A DNA stretch of 34,493 nt from Lentisphaerae bacterium ADurb.BinA184 (GTDB lineage Bacteria; Verrucomicrobiota; Lentisphaeria; Oligosphaerales; MVZH01): NCBI GenBank assembly GCA_002068325.1, contig MVZH01000017.1:1-34493 (forward strand), read 5' to 3'. Made by a program: the position numbers and the translations under genes. The notes under the pieces were generated by a model. The model had not been told where the DNA came from and ran no database searches. It saw only the letters and a list, made by a program, of their open reading frames with translations. Below, piece by piece: positions 24,478 to 33,441 of this stretch. Numbering within the stretch: the first letter of the stretch is position 1; each line of letters opens with the position of its first letter.

Positions 24478-26697
24478 TCATTCCGCCTCTGGCGGGGTCG
24501 GCTCGATGCCTAGCGAGCGTTGCAGGCTGCGCTTCAGCTTCTGGATGGCCGGGGTCTGCTCCTCCATTTCGAGCTGCATCAGCATCTCCCGCACACGCTC
24601 CTGGCTGTACTCGGCGCCGGCGGCGTCCTGCTCGATGATCGTCTCGATGTCGCCCTGCACGCCCTGCGAGTGGATCGGCACCGCCGAGGTCACCAGCAAG
24701 TCCTTCCCGGCCAGAACCTTAACGGTCAGGAAGATGACCGTCTCGCTGCGTTTGACCGTGTCCTGGTCATACGAGAAGAGCCGTCCGAGCAACGGAAGGT
24801 CGCCGAGCACCGGGACGCTGCTGGTCGTCTGTCCCTTGTTCTCGCTGACCAATCCGCCGATGGCGATCGTCTGTCCGCTGCGCACCGAGAACTGCGTCTT
24901 GACATAGGTGCGGAAGATAATGGGCCAGCGCAACTCGTCCGCCGTGCCGCGTCCCCTCACCTCTTCGCCGATCTGGGTGATGAGTTCGGGCATGACCCGG
25001 ATGTAGACTTCGTCCGCCGTCTTGACCGAGGGCAGCACGGTCAGCTTGGTGCCCAAGTCCAGGTAGCCCTTGTTCGTCTTGTAGGTGCGTTTGCTTCCGG
25101 GCGGGGCCTTGGCGAAGGGGTCGAGCTGCACCTCCTCGACCGTCTCGGCACCGTAGGCGTCGTCAAGCTCATAGGTTACCGTGGCGTTGTTGGCGCCGGT
25201 GTTCTGCGTCGAGGTGGACTTGATGATCGGGGTCTGGGCGCCGATGTGGATGCTGGCCTGCTCGTCGCTGCTGACCACCAGCTTGGGGTTGGCGAGCTGG
25301 CGGGTTCCATCAGAGGTCGCGAGGGCGTGCAGGGTGACGGCCAAGTCGGGCGGCGTGAGGATGGCGGTGCGGGCACCCAGGATGTCAAAGACGTTTTCCA
25401 CATACTCATCGACGGGCACGGGGCTGGTGGTGTCGTCCTCGCCCGGCTCCGGGAACGTGGAAATCGCCCCGGTCGCGGGGTCAACCGTGTACTGTTTCCA
25501 AGTGATGCTGGCGTCGGCATTCGGGTCGTAGGCCCGCTTGCTGTCCCAGTAGTCGAAATGCAGCGGATAGGGCTTGGCGGTGAAGGTCATGCCGGTGGCG
25601 CTGCCCAAGTCCTGCCAGTCAACGCCCAGCTTCTTCGACGAGCCGTCATCTATCTGGAAGAACCTCGTCTCGATGAGCACCTGCGGGGTGGGTTTGTCCA
25701 TGACGAGGAGGACTTGCTGGACGGCCTCGATGCCGGCGGCGGTGTCCTGGACGATGAGGATCTTGTTGCGGCCGACGCTGACCTTGCCGCGCGGCGTGCA
25801 CAGGCCCTGCAGCAGCTTGGCCAGGTTCTCGTCGAGGGGGAGGAAGTTGACCGTCAGGGTGGCGGTCTGCAGGGGTTCGAGCTGAACGTGTTCGAGATCC
25901 TTGATCTTGACGACCCAGACCCCGCCCTGCACGGTGGCGCTCAGCCCGCCCTGGTCGGTGACCAGCCGCATGGCGTCGGCGACGGCGAGGTTCTTCAAGT
26001 TGACGGAGATTGGCGGCAGCTCGCGCGGCGGGGCCGGCTTCTCGGCGTCCGCGGGGGCCGAGGCTTTGCCTTTGGGGGTGGCGGCGGGCACGACTTCCGG
26101 CGAGAAGGTGTAGTTGATCCCGGCCTTGCGCGCGAGGGCGCCGACCACGTCCACCGGCGCCTTCTTGTCAACCGTTAGCCGGCGCAGGTAGGCCTGCGGG
26201 GTGGCGGCGGCGCGTTCGCGGGCGGCGGCGGGTTCGAGGGTGGGGTCGCGCACCATGGCGACGGCCTCGGCGTCGGTCAGGGTGGCGATCGTTTCGGCCG
26301 AGTGCAGTTCGACGATGAGGTCGCCCGTGGCCTCGGCCAGCGGCCGGTGCACGCGGTAGATGTTGGTCGAGACGCGGGTCACCTGCAGCCCGTGCGCCTC
26401 GGTGACCAGTCCCAGCGCGGTCTCCCATGGCACGTCTTCGAGCTTGAAGCTGACATTGCCGCTGATGTCCGGGTCAATCAGGATGTTGACGCCCTGGCGC
26501 ATCGCGGCCAGCGAGCGCAGGACATCTTGGATGCGGGCCTCGGTGACGCTCAGGCTGACCAGGTCCTTGTCGCCGCCCGCGGCGGGTGCGGCGGCATCGG
26601 GTGCGGGCGCGGCCGGGGCGTCCTGGGCCAGCACACGGCCGGCCACCATGGCAACCCCGAGGGCCGCGAGCAACGAGAGGGCTTTCTTTAGGTACAT
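24478..26697 (-). CDS. Secretin of type IV pilus / type II secretion (PilQ/GspD-like)
   Basis: The protein is 739 aa. It begins with a signal peptide of about 24 residues (MYLKKALSLLAALGVAMVAG). Two STN-type domains follow, about 45-120 and 170-275, then an N1-type domain (about 280-345, ending VLLVMDKPTPQVLIETRF), and a secretin domain with VPVLGDLPLLGRLF near the C-terminus, the signature of the outer-membrane pore lip. It would form the outer-membrane channel. It starts two nt after the pilP stop, with AGGAGA upstream, and closes the pilMNOP operon, so it is most likely PilQ. The AMIN domain of classical PilQ is not evident, and no motor, pilin or platform gene is in the window, so a type II secretion role remains possible. 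Confidence 0.9.
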   Translation of the reverse strand: MYLKKALSLLAALGVAMVAGRVLAQDAPAAPAPDAAAPAAGGDKDLVSLSVTEARIQDVLRSLAAMRQGVNILIDPDISGNVSFKLEDVPWETALGLVTEAHGLQVTRVSTNIYRVHRPLAEATGDLIVELHSAETIATLTDAEAVAMVRDPTLEPAAARERAAATPQAYLRRLTVDKKAPVDVVGALARKAGINYTFSPEVVPAATPKGKASAPADAEKPAPPRELPPISVNLKNLAVADAMRLVTDQGGLSATVQGGVWVVKIKDLEHVQLEPLQTATLTVNFLPLDENLAKLLQGLCTPRGKVSVGRNKILIVQDTAAGIEAVQQVLLVMDKPTPQVLIETRFFQIDDGSSKKLGVDWQDLGSATGMTFTAKPYPLHFDYWDSKRAYDPNADASITWKQYTVDPATGAISTFPEPGEDDTTSPVPVDEYVENVFDILGARTAILTPPDLAVTLHALATSDGTRQLANPKLVVSSDEQASIHIGAQTPIIKSTSTQNTGANNATVTYELDDAYGAETVEEVQLDPFAKAPPGSKRTYKTNKGYLDLGTKLTVLPSVKTADEVYIRVMPELITQIGEEVRGRGTADELRWPIIFRTYVKTQFSVRSGQTIAIGGLVSENKGQTTSSVPVLGDLPLLGRLFSYDQDTVKRSETVIFLTVKVLAGKDLLVTSAVPIHSQGVQGDIETIIEQDAAGAEYSQERVREMLMQLEMEEQTPAIQKLKRSLQRSLGIEPTPPEAE

Positions 26698-26699
26698 AC

Positions 26700-27122
26700 T
26701 CAGTCTCCTTTCTCCGGTTTGGGACTCAGGGCCAAAACCTGTTCCTCACCGTTGTAGCCCAGCACAACCGCGGGCGGCTCCACTTGGATCTTCAGGACTC
26801 TGAGGACGAAGGTCTCCCCCCCGGCCACCACCTTGACGTCAGCCCCGGCCCGGCAGGGATCGCCGTTGAGGATCGCCAGGCGGTCGCCGGTTTCGCCGCG
26901 GATCAGGCCGTCAAACCGCAGCCGGGAAACCAGCGCGGCCAGCTTCGCCCCCTCATCCTCCTTGGGCAACGGCAGGACCTCAGCCTCCACTGTCGCGGGC
27001 GCCGCGGGGACGGCCGGCCAGAAGAACGGATCCCGCACACCGGCGGCCGCGGAGTCTCGGGAAAATGCGGAGTTCGCAAAAACGAGAAGGGCGGTTACGG
27101 CCACGAGCCGGGCCCCGGGCAT
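26700..27122 (-). CDS. PilP-like pilus assembly protein
   Basis: The protein is 140 aa. From the ATG at 27122, MPGARLVAVTALLVFANSAFS is a signal peptide. The mature part has RDPFFWP, the motif typical of PilP and GspC-like linkers, then a small beta domain (LRFDGLIRGETGDRLAILNG, TFVLRVLKIQVEPPAVVLGYNGEEQVL). PilP connects the inner-membrane PilN-PilO complex to the secretin. It is recognised by position and general form rather than strong similarity. An ATG at 27197, inside pilO, has a better GGAGG site but adds a Pro-rich leader before the signal peptide. Confidence 0.7.
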   Translation of the reverse strand: MPGARLVAVTALLVFANSAFSRDSAAAGVRDPFFWPAVPAAPATVEAEVLPLPKEDEGAKLAALVSRLRFDGLIRGETGDRLAILNGDPCRAGADVKVVAGGETFVLRVLKIQVEPPAVVLGYNGEEQVLALSPKPEKGD

Positions 27123-27162
27123 GCCCGGCCCGGCCCCTGGCACGCGACGGGCGGCCGGCGGC

Positions 27163-27846
27163 TCAGGGGGTTGAGGGATCGCTCTCACTGAGGGCATCCA
27201 GTTCCTCCCGACTCGGCCGGTCCGCCCTCGGCAACCCGTCCTCAGTCAGCCCGGCAAAGCCGTAGCGCAGACTGACTTGGAGCCCGGTTTCGGGATTCTC
27301 CTCGGAGACGATGCGCATGCTGAGGGTGTCCAGACGCGAATACGGATACCGTTGCTCGAGTATAGCAAGAAACCGGCCAACCTGGGCGTAGTTGCATTCG
27401 AGTTCGATGTTGGCCTGCGAGTCTTCGAGCAGGATGGGCTCGACCTTCTCGGCCTTCCCGTCCTTGGCAGGCACGGCACGGGGGGTGACGCGCAGGGTGC
27501 CGGCGCCGCTGATGCTGCGCACCCGCACCCCGCTGGCGGCCGCGGCGTCGGCCACAACCGAACTGACCCAGGCCACGAAATTGTCGCCGGCGACGAGCCG
27601 GGTCTCCATCATCCCAAGGAGGGTTTCGCCAGCCTGCCGGCACCGTCGGCTCGCCGTGCCCGACTCACGGATGAGGGCCTCGCTGGCGCGGAGCTTGTCC
27701 TGCTCGCCGGCGACCCGGCCACGCAGCTGCGCGGCGGCCTGGGACTGGCGGGCGGTGAGCAGCATGTGGATGAGGACGTAGAGGAGGGCGCCAAGAAGCG
27801 CCCCGATGACAAGGGCGCGCGGCCGGGACATGTGCCTCAGGCTCAT
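27163..27846 (-). CDS. PilO-like pilus assembly protein
   Basis: The protein is 227 aa. A short basic N-terminus is followed by one membrane segment (VIGALLGALLYVLIHMLL), then a coiled-coil-like stretch (QAAAQLRGRVAGEQDKLRA) and a ferredoxin-like periplasmic domain ending in LQVSLRYGFAG. This is the PilO/GspM plan. It starts four nt after the pilN stop. The ATG at 27846 is used; a second ATG at 27831 has GAGG three nt upstream. Length is near the family norm of about 200. Confidence 0.72.
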   Translation of the reverse strand: MSLRHMSRPRALVIGALLGALLYVLIHMLLTARQSQAAAQLRGRVAGEQDKLRASEALIRESGTASRRCRQAGETLLGMMETRLVAGDNFVAWVSSVVADAAAASGVRVRSISGAGTLRVTPRAVPAKDGKAEKVEPILLEDSQANIELECNYAQVGRFLAILEQRYPYSRLDTLSMRIVSEENPETGLQVSLRYGFAGLTEDGLPRADRPSREELDALSESDPSTP

Positions 27847-27850
27847 GGAC

Positions 27851-28507
27851 TCAGCGGCCACGTGGCGCCTCCTGAGCCGGGCGGCCCACGTCGGGAACCT
27901 GGAACGTGCAGACGACGGCAAAGGTCTTCTCGGCGGCGGCGGCCTCGATGCCGCTGATGAAGTTGAGGCGCGGTTCGCCGGCGGCGGCCAGGCTTGAACT
28001 GCCCAGGGACTGGACGAAGCGGGTGATGGTGCGCTGCGGGTCGTCGCCGCGGGCGCGGCCATTGATGGTCATCACATACTTGGCCGCCAACCGGTCGGAC
28101 GTCGCCCGCCCGGACGCTTCGCCACGCTCGACAGTCTGCTCCATGCGGATGGCCAGGGTGTCGAACCGGATGTCGTCGGGCACCTGCCGGCGCAACTCCT
28201 CGAGGTAGGCGCTCCACGGCATGCCGGCGCGCGCCCGCTCGTCAAGCCCCATGAGGGCCTTGTCCCACAGCGCCGCCTTGCGACGGTGATCCTTGGCGGC
28301 CAAGGCCTCGGGCGCGATCTTCTCGCAGCGCCGGGTCAGTTCGCCCAGTTCGCTCTGACGGCTGAGCCGGACATGGTAGGCCCAGCTGGCGCTGGCGGCG
28401 CCGGCCAGGCCGAACAGGCAGACCACCACGGCCATCAGGAAAAGGGGGCTGATGCCGCTCTCCCGCGCCCAGTCGGGTTCGCCCCAGAAATTCAGGTCAT
28501 AGGCCAT
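27851..28507 (-). CDS. PilN-like pilus assembly protein
   Basis: The protein is 218 aa. The cytoplasmic N-terminus MAYDLNFWGEPDWARESG is short, and the segment LFLMAVVVCLFGLAGAASAS spans the inner membrane. The periplasmic part has PEALAAKDHRRKAALWDKAL followed by WSAYLEELRRQVPDDIRFDTL, the usual PilN pattern. The N-terminus of PilN binds PilM; here the pilM stop lies inside the first codons of pilN (11-nt overlap), consistent with coupled production. Confidence 0.75.
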   Translation of the reverse strand: MAYDLNFWGEPDWARESGISPLFLMAVVVCLFGLAGAASASWAYHVRLSRQSELGELTRRCEKIAPEALAAKDHRRKAALWDKALMGLDERARAGMPWSAYLEELRRQVPDDIRFDTLAIRMEQTVERGEASGRATSDRLAAKYVMTINGRARGDDPQRTITRFVQSLGSSSLAAAGEPRLNFISGIEAAAAEKTFAVVCTFQVPDVGRPAQEAPRGR

Positions 28508-29555
28508 GACTGGCCCCCCGCTGCATGATGCGCCGGCCCTCGTGGACAGCCAGCAGGCAGGCGTCGTCGGCCAGCCCGGTGCCGCCCGCAAACTCGATTC
28601 CGGCCAGGCTGGCGTGGGCGCTGGGGCACTCGACGGCGCGGTTGATCGAGGCGGCCAAGATCTCCCGAAGCATCCGGGCGCCGGCCCCGCCGGCCAGCAG
28701 GTGCAAGGTCTCGACACGCTTGCCGTAGCGGCGCTCCATAAAGTCCAGGCTGATGGCAATCTGGTGCATCCAGGACTTGACCGCAGGCGAGAGATTGGCC
28801 GTGACGTCAACGGAGCCGCTGGCCAGTACCTTGGCGGCGGTGTCGTGGTCGAGGTTGAGCGACTCCATGAGGGACTGCACGACCAGGTCGGTTCCGAGCC
28901 GGAACTGGCGGGCGATGGCCAGGGCGCCCTCGGCGTAGAGCAGCAGCATGGAGAAGGACGATCCGACGTGCAGGAAGCCGCTGCTGGCTCCGCCGCCGGT
29001 GTCCGGGACCAACGCCTCCGCCAGGCCGGCGGCGGCGACGCCGCGGTGGGAGAGGCTGACGGGCGTGAAGCCAGCCTCGCCAAAGGCCCGGGCCAAGCCC
29101 TCAAGCCCCTCCCGCCGGAAGGCCGCGGCCAGCACCATGAACTGGCCCCCCCCCTCGCCGTCCTGAACCCTGACCACGGCATGGCGCACCTCGAACTGCT
29201 CATCTACGCCAAGCGTCTGCCGCACCTGCTGGGCGACGTTCTCCGCCTTGCCCGGGCGGCCCGGGACGTTGAGCAGACGCACGTAGCTGTCCTCGCCGGC
29301 GGCAAGGGCGGACACGTACTGCACGTCCTGCGCAAAGCGCCGCAGCTCGGCTAGGGCGGCGCCGCCGGCGACCGCCTCCGGCAGGCGAAGGGCCGGCAGG
29401 GTGGCGGAGCGCAGGCAGTGGACGGCGGTGCCGGACCGCCCGACAACCACGGCCGCCGCCCCCTCGTCGGCAAAGTCAACGACGAGCAGGCGGCGGGGGC
29501 CCCAGCGGTCGGCCGTGCGGTGCCAGCGGAAATTGCGGAGAAGCGCGTCGAACAC
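28497..29555 (-). CDS. PilM-like actin-fold pilus assembly protein
   Basis: The 352-aa protein has the actin/FtsA-like fold of PilM. Visible parts are LLVVDFADEGAAAVVV (phosphate-1-like) near the N-terminus, FLHVGSSFSMLLLYAEGALAI (phosphate-2-like) around residues 193-213, the central helix QIAISLDFMERRYGKRVETLHLLAGGAG, and a C-terminal FAGGTGLADDACLLAVHEG. PilM is cytoplasmic and anchors PilN. The start is a GTG at 29555 with a weak site. It opens the operon; a candidate promoter lies at 29638-29666. Confidence 0.75.
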   Translation of the reverse strand: MFDALLRNFRWHRTADRWGPRRLLVVDFADEGAAAVVVGRSGTAVHCLRSATLPALRLPEAVAGGAALAELRRFAQDVQYVSALAAGEDSYVRLLNVPGRPGKAENVAQQVRQTLGVDEQFEVRHAVVRVQDGEGGGQFMVLAAAFRREGLEGLARAFGEAGFTPVSLSHRGVAAAGLAEALVPDTGGGASSGFLHVGSSFSMLLLYAEGALAIARQFRLGTDLVVQSLMESLNLDHDTAAKVLASGSVDVTANLSPAVKSWMHQIAISLDFMERRYGKRVETLHLLAGGAGARMLREILAASINRAVECPSAHASLAGIEFAGGTGLADDACLLAVHEGRRIMQRGASHGL

Positions 29556-29637
29556 GTTACCCGCCCTGTGTCCTCAGCCACGCCGCACCCCGCCGGCAAG
29601 CCATGGCCGCCGCGCAGTCCGGTGACTGGGCACGGGT

Positions 29638-29666
29638 AACATAGCATGGTTGCCGCGCGAAGTCAC
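29638..29666 (-). promoter_or_regulatory. Promoter candidate of the pilM operon
   Basis: On the minus strand, GTGACT (29661-29666) and TATGTT (29638-29643) are 17 nt apart, and the -10 is extended (TGC directly before TATGTT). Both hexamers match at four of six positions. The leader to the GTG start would be about 75 nt. Confidence 0.4.
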
Positions 29667-29701
29667 GCGCGCGGCGACAACCCCTGTGGAAGTCACGTGC
29701 G
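29659..29701. repeat. Direct repeat GAAGTCACGYGCG at the pilM promoter
   Basis: GAAGTCACGCGCG (29659-29671) and GAAGTCACGTGCG (29689-29701) differ at one of 13 positions and start exactly 30 bp apart, close to three helical turns. The first covers the proposed -35 hexamer of pilM. This looks like a pair of regulator-binding sites. The regulator is unknown. Confidence 0.45.
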
Positions 29702-29733
29702 CCCCGCCGGAGGGTGTATGACAAGAGGGTCGG

Positions 29734-29885
29734 GAGGGACTTCCCTCGCGTCTGGCGTGCGCGCATTCCTAACGTTTGCCGACGCGAAGCGTCTCTGGAG
29801 TGCCTGCGGCCTGCGTTCCCGCGGCGTAGTTCGCTGGGGCGAACGAAGACGGGCGCAGCCCTCACATGGGCCGGCATGACGGCCC
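29734..29885. other. Cluster of short hairpins in the pilM-yebC gap
   Basis: Five perfect stems lie within about 150 bp: GAGGG/CCCTC (29734-29747), GACGC/GCGTC (29781-29793), GTTCGC/GCGAAC with a TGGG loop (29829-29844), GGGC/GCCC (29851-29861) and GGGCCG/CGGCCC (29868-29885). No credible coding frame covers them. This could be a structured RNA or repeat remnant. The remaining gap, about 29890-30060, shows nothing I can name. Confidence 0.5.
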
Positions 29886-30066
29886 GCCACCCCGGCACGA
29901 CAGACCCCCGGAGGCCTGTGCGTTGGGGGCGCCGACGGCCGGCTGGGGCCTGGCCGCGCCGACGCCCTTTCCGACCCGACCGACTGCCCGCGGGGTCAGA
30001 CCTCCCGCCTGAGGAAGTGGAATGCGCCCGCCGCCCGCGGGCCGTCTGGCGGTCCGTCGCAGGGCG

Positions 30067-30075
30067 TGCTATAGT
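30067..30075 (+). promoter_or_regulatory. Extended -10 candidate for yebC
   Basis: TGC followed by TATAGT is an extended -10 element about 80 nt before the yebC ATG. No good -35 is seen at the expected distance, which is acceptable for this class. Confidence 0.4.
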
Positions 30076-30154
30076 AAGCCTCAACTCTCTGATGATATGG
30101 AATAGGCAAAAGACGGCTGAGATGACGCAGCGCTGAAACCAGGGGGAACGTGGC

Positions 30155-30916
30155 ATGTCCGGTCATAGCAAGTGGTCGTCCATCAAGCACAAGAAGGGGG
30201 CGGCTGACGCCAAGCGCGGCAAGCTGTTCTCGAAGCTGGCCAAGGAGATCAGCCTGGCGGCGCGCGGCGGCGGCGGCGACCTGGAGACGAACGCGCGTCT
30301 GCGCCAGGCCGTGATGGCCGCCCGCAGCGCCAACATGCCTAATGACAACGTCGAACGCGCCATCAAGAAGGGCACCGGCGGACTCGAAGGCAGCCAGCTC
30401 GTCGAACTCAGCTACGAGGCGTATGGGCCGGGGGGCGTCGCCTTCTTCATCACCTGCCTCTCGGACAACCGCAACCGCACGGTGGCCTCGGTGCGCTCGC
30501 TGTTCACGCGGCACAACATCAACCAGGCCGGCGGCGGGGCGGTGTCACGGCTCTTCCAGCGCAAGGCGCGCTTCGTGGTGGAAGGGCCGTCGGCCGACGA
30601 GGACAAGGTGCTTGAGCTGCTCCTCGACGGCGGGGCTGACGTGGACAGCGTCGAGGCCTCGGAGGGCACGGTGGAGATTCTGGCCCCCCCGGATCAGTTC
30701 GACACGATTGGCGGCCTGCTCGACAAGGCGGGCCTCCACCCCACCCAGGCGGCCATCAACTTCATGCCCCTGACCACCGTCCAGGTCACCGACCCAGTGG
30801 TCGCCCGCGCCGTCGTGCGCTTCCTCGATGCCGCCGAGGACGACGATGACGTGCAGAACGTCTACTCGAACTTCGAGATGAGCGACGAGATGATGGCCAT
30901 GCTGGCCAAGGAGTAG
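30155..30916 (+). CDS. yebC: YebC/TACO1-family protein
   Basis: The 253-aa protein starts MSGHSKWSSIKHKKGAADAK, the family signature, with ARSANMPNDNVERAIKKGTG at about 56-75 and YEAYGPGGVAFFITCLSDNRNRT after it. YebC proteins were first described as transcription regulators; more recent work connects the family with translation of difficult (for example proline-rich) sequences and ribosome function. All three domains are present and the length is normal. AGGGGG lies about eight nt before the ATG. Neighbours are the pil operon (divergent) and the NAD(P)HX repair gene. Here it is not next to ruvC, its common partner. Confidence 0.93.
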   Translation: MSGHSKWSSIKHKKGAADAKRGKLFSKLAKEISLAARGGGGDLETNARLRQAVMAARSANMPNDNVERAIKKGTGGLEGSQLVELSYEAYGPGGVAFFITCLSDNRNRTVASVRSLFTRHNINQAGGGAVSRLFQRKARFVVEGPSADEDKVLELLLDGGADVDSVEASEGTVEILAPPDQFDTIGGLLDKAGLHPTQAAINFMPLTTVQVTDPVVARAVVRFLDAAEDDDDVQNVYSNFEMSDEMMAMLAKE

Positions 30917-30988
30917 TGCGGACGGGCGGCGCGGCCCCGGGCCCGGCACACGGTTCCGCGCGCGGGGGCCTGGCGGCGTCCGCGGGAG

Positions 30989-31021
30989 GAGGGTGTCCCC
31001 CTCGGCACGGGAACGCCGTGC
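30989..31021. terminator. Two adjacent hairpins after yebC
   Basis: GAGGG/CCCTC (30989-31003) and GCACGG/CCGTGC (31005-31021) follow each other in the 195-bp gap between yebC and the NAD(P)HX repair gene. There is no T-run, so this is not a standard intrinsic terminator; many GC-rich bacteria use such stems with Rho or as pause sites. Confidence 0.25.
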
Positions 31022-31111
31022 AAGGACTGGCGCGGCGGCCGTCGCCGTGGCGGCGCCCGGCCTCGTTGGGATGCGGGGGGATTGCGCTGTCCGCAGACCG
31101 GGGCGTGCGAC

Positions 31112-32653
31112 ATGAAAGTGGTCTCGGTTGCCACCATGCGGGAGCTGGACCGGCTGACCATCGCCGGCGGCACCCCCGGCCTGACCCTCATGGAGCGGGC
31201 CGGCCGCGGCGCGGGCGACGAGACGCTGGCCTTCCTGCGGACGCTGGCGCCCTGCCATCGGCGGCGCGCCTCGGTGCTGGCCGGCAAGGGCAACAACGGC
31301 GGCGACGCCTATGTGGTCGCCCGCCACCTGGCGCAGGCCGGCATTCCGACCGTCGTCTACGCCGTCTGCCCGCCTGCGGACCTGACGGGGGAGGCCCGGC
31401 TGGCCGCCGAGGGGCTGCCGCCCACGGTCGCCGTCGAGGTGTGCGGCGCCGCGCTGCCGCCGGCGGCACTGACCGCGGGATCGTTCATCGTGGACGGCCT
31501 CCTCGGCACGGGCATCTCCGGTCCGCTCCGCCCCCCCTGTCCGCGCTGGATCGAACAGGTCAACGCCAGCGGCCTGCCGGTCGTCTGCCTGGACATTCCA
31601 TCGGGGCTGTGCGGCGACACGGGGCAGGCCGCCGGCCCGGTCGTCCAGGCCGACCTGACGGTCACCATGGGCCTGCCCAAGGCCGGGTTGCTGAGCGAGT
31701 CCGGGCTACGGCTCTGCGGGCGCCTGCGTTGCCTCGACATCGGGCTCGATGCCGACGCCGTCGAGAACGCCCCGTCGGCCGGCCAGGCGGTCTTCGCCGC
31801 CGACGTGCGCGCCTGGCTGCCGCGCCGTCCGGCGGACGGGCACAAGGGCACCTTCGGGCACGTCCTCATCGTGGGCGGCTCGGCCGACTACACCGGCGCC
31901 CCGGTGCTGGCCGGCGCCGCGGCCCTGCGCGGCGGCTGCGGCCTAGTGATCCTCGCCGTGCCGGCGGCCATCCGGGCCACCCTCCGCGGCCTGCCCCAGG
32001 CCCTCATCGTACGCCCCGTCGCGGACGGCGGGGGCGGCTTCTTCGGGGACGCCGGCCTTGACGACCTGCGCGCCCTCGCCGCCTGGCCGCAGGCCCTGCT
32101 CGCCGGGCCGGGCATCGGCAACCGGGCCGCCCACGCCGGCGCGTTGCGCGAGATTCTCTCCTGGCCGGTGCCGGCCGTGATTGACGCCGACGCCCTGCGC
32201 ACCGTCGCCGCCAACCTCGACTGGCTGCGGCGCGACGCCGCGACCGTCCTCACCCCGCACCCCGGCGAAATGCGGGCCCTTCTCGGAGGGGCTGCGCGGC
32301 CCGACCTCGTCGGCGCGCCCCGCCACGTCCAAGCCGTCGAGCTGGCCCGGCGGACCGGAGCCATCGTGGTCTTGAAGGGCCTCGGCACCGTCACCGCCGC
32401 ACCCGACGGCGCCTGGCATCTGAACACCTCGGGGCATCACGGCTTGGGCAGCGGCGGTACCGGCGACGTCCTCGGCGGCCTGATCGGCAGCCTGCTCGCC
32501 CAAGGCCTGTCCGCGCTGCACGCCAGCCTGGCCGGCGTCTTCCTGCACGGGCTGGCCGCCGAACTGGCGCCGACCGGGGCGCGCGCCCTGATCGCAGACG
32601 ACCTTCCAGCCCTCATCGGCGAGGCCTTCAGGACGGTGACACCGTTTGCCTAG
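31112..32653 (+). CDS. Bifunctional NAD(P)HX epimerase / dehydratase
   Basis: The 513-aa protein repairs hydrated NADH and NADPH. The N-terminal YjeF_N epimerase domain (about 1-215) has LAGKGNNGGDAYVVARHL (57-73), VDGLLGTGISGP (128-138) and LDIPSGLCGDTG (160-171). The C-terminal ribokinase-like dehydratase domain (about 230-510) has HKGTFGHVLIVGGS (244-257), LTPHPGEM, and GSGGTGDVLGGLIGSLLAQG near the ATP site. Fusion of the two is normal in bacteria. The ATG at 31112 gives the family start MKVVSVATMRELD; the open frame from 31082 adds ten residues. The ribosome binding site is weak. Confidence 0.93.
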   Translation: MKVVSVATMRELDRLTIAGGTPGLTLMERAGRGAGDETLAFLRTLAPCHRRRASVLAGKGNNGGDAYVVARHLAQAGIPTVVYAVCPPADLTGEARLAAEGLPPTVAVEVCGAALPPAALTAGSFIVDGLLGTGISGPLRPPCPRWIEQVNASGLPVVCLDIPSGLCGDTGQAAGPVVQADLTVTMGLPKAGLLSESGLRLCGRLRCLDIGLDADAVENAPSAGQAVFAADVRAWLPRRPADGHKGTFGHVLIVGGSADYTGAPVLAGAAALRGGCGLVILAVPAAIRATLRGLPQALIVRPVADGGGGFFGDAGLDDLRALAAWPQALLAGPGIGNRAAHAGALREILSWPVPAVIDADALRTVAANLDWLRRDAATVLTPHPGEMRALLGGAARPDLVGAPRHVQAVELARRTGAIVVLKGLGTVTAAPDGAWHLNTSGHHGLGSGGTGDVLGGLIGSLLAQGLSALHASLAGVFLHGLAAELAPTGARALIADDLPALIGEAFRTVTPFA

Positions 32654-32799
32654 CCGGGGCGGCGGCGACCGGCCTGCGCCGGCGTTAGGTGGCAGGCCGT
32701 TCGGGTTAGATTTCCCATGTCGGCAAGGTGCCCGTGCGCGCCGCGTGCGGAAGCCGCACCACGGATCAAGCGACCGAGGAGTTCGAGGTCAAGCCAACC

Positions 32800-33441
32800 A
32801 TGTACCTGCAGGAACTGCTCAATGCCGGCGGCGTGATCATGGTGCTGATCCTGGTCAGCAGCCTGGTCGGTCTGTTCGTGGTCATCGAGCGGCTGTTGCA
32901 CTTCCGCCGGGCCCGCATCAACGTGCCGGACTTTCTGCACGGACTGTTCAACGTGCTGAAGCGCGGCAATGTGGTCGAGGCGGTTGACATCTGCGACAAG
33001 ACGCCGGGGCCGGTGGCCCACGTCGTGCGCGCCGCCATCGTCCGCTGCGGCGAGGATGAGGCGACGCTGCGCCAGGTCGTGGCCGAGGCCAGCCTGCTGG
33101 GAACCATCGCGCACCTCGCACCGTTGCTCGGACTGCTGGGCACGGTGCTGGGCATGATCGGACTCTTCCAGACTATGGAGAACGCCGGCCCGCTGGTGGC
33201 CACCGCCGACCTCGCCCACCATGTCTGGCGGGCCCTGGTCACCACCGCCGCCGGACTGGTCGTCTCCATTCCCGCCCATGCCTTCTACAACCTGCTGGTC
33301 GTGCGGGTCGAGACCCTCGCCCTGGACATCGACAAGGCCGCCGCCGAGGTCATCCACTTCCTCCAGGCCACCCCCGTGCGTCTGGTCACCCCGCCGTTGC
33401 CCGAGGCCAAGCCCGGCGAAGACAACGGGGACGACGAATGA
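32800..33441 (+). CDS. MotA/TolQ/ExbB-family proton channel protein
   Basis: The protein is 213 aa with three membrane segments: about 10-32 ([21 protein letters not shown]), about 105-130 ([21 protein letters not shown]) and about 143-168 ([25 protein letters not shown]). The second carries the conserved LGLLGTVxGM block, and the third TTAAGL has the pore threonines typical of ExbB. It should form a pentamer around an ExbD dimer and drive a TonB-like or Tol-like protein with the proton gradient. The ATG at 32800 was chosen because the first membrane segment begins there; the longer frame to 32728 adds a polar leader. It overlaps exbD by four nt (ATGA). Confidence 0.9.
   Translation: MYLQELLNAGGVIMVLILVSSLVGLFVVIERLLHFRRARINVPDFLHGLFNVLKRGNVVEAVDICDKTPGPVAHVVRAAIVRCGEDEATLRQVVAEASLLGTIAHLAPLLGLLGTVLGMIGLFQTMENAGPLVATADLAHHVWRALVTTAAGLVVSIPAHAFYNLLVVRVETLALDIDKAAAEVIHFLQATPVRLVTPPLPEAKPGEDNGDDE

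Noticed and set aside
24170-24907. Open frames through the tandem array, on both strands
   Set aside because: Their repeated peptides come from the DNA repeat itself and the plus-strand frame runs on antisense into the secretin gene.
29714-30136. 140-codon plus-strand open frame upstream of yebC
   Set aside because: Arg/Pro-rich sequence over the hairpin cluster, no ribosome binding site, and the yebC promoter lies inside it.
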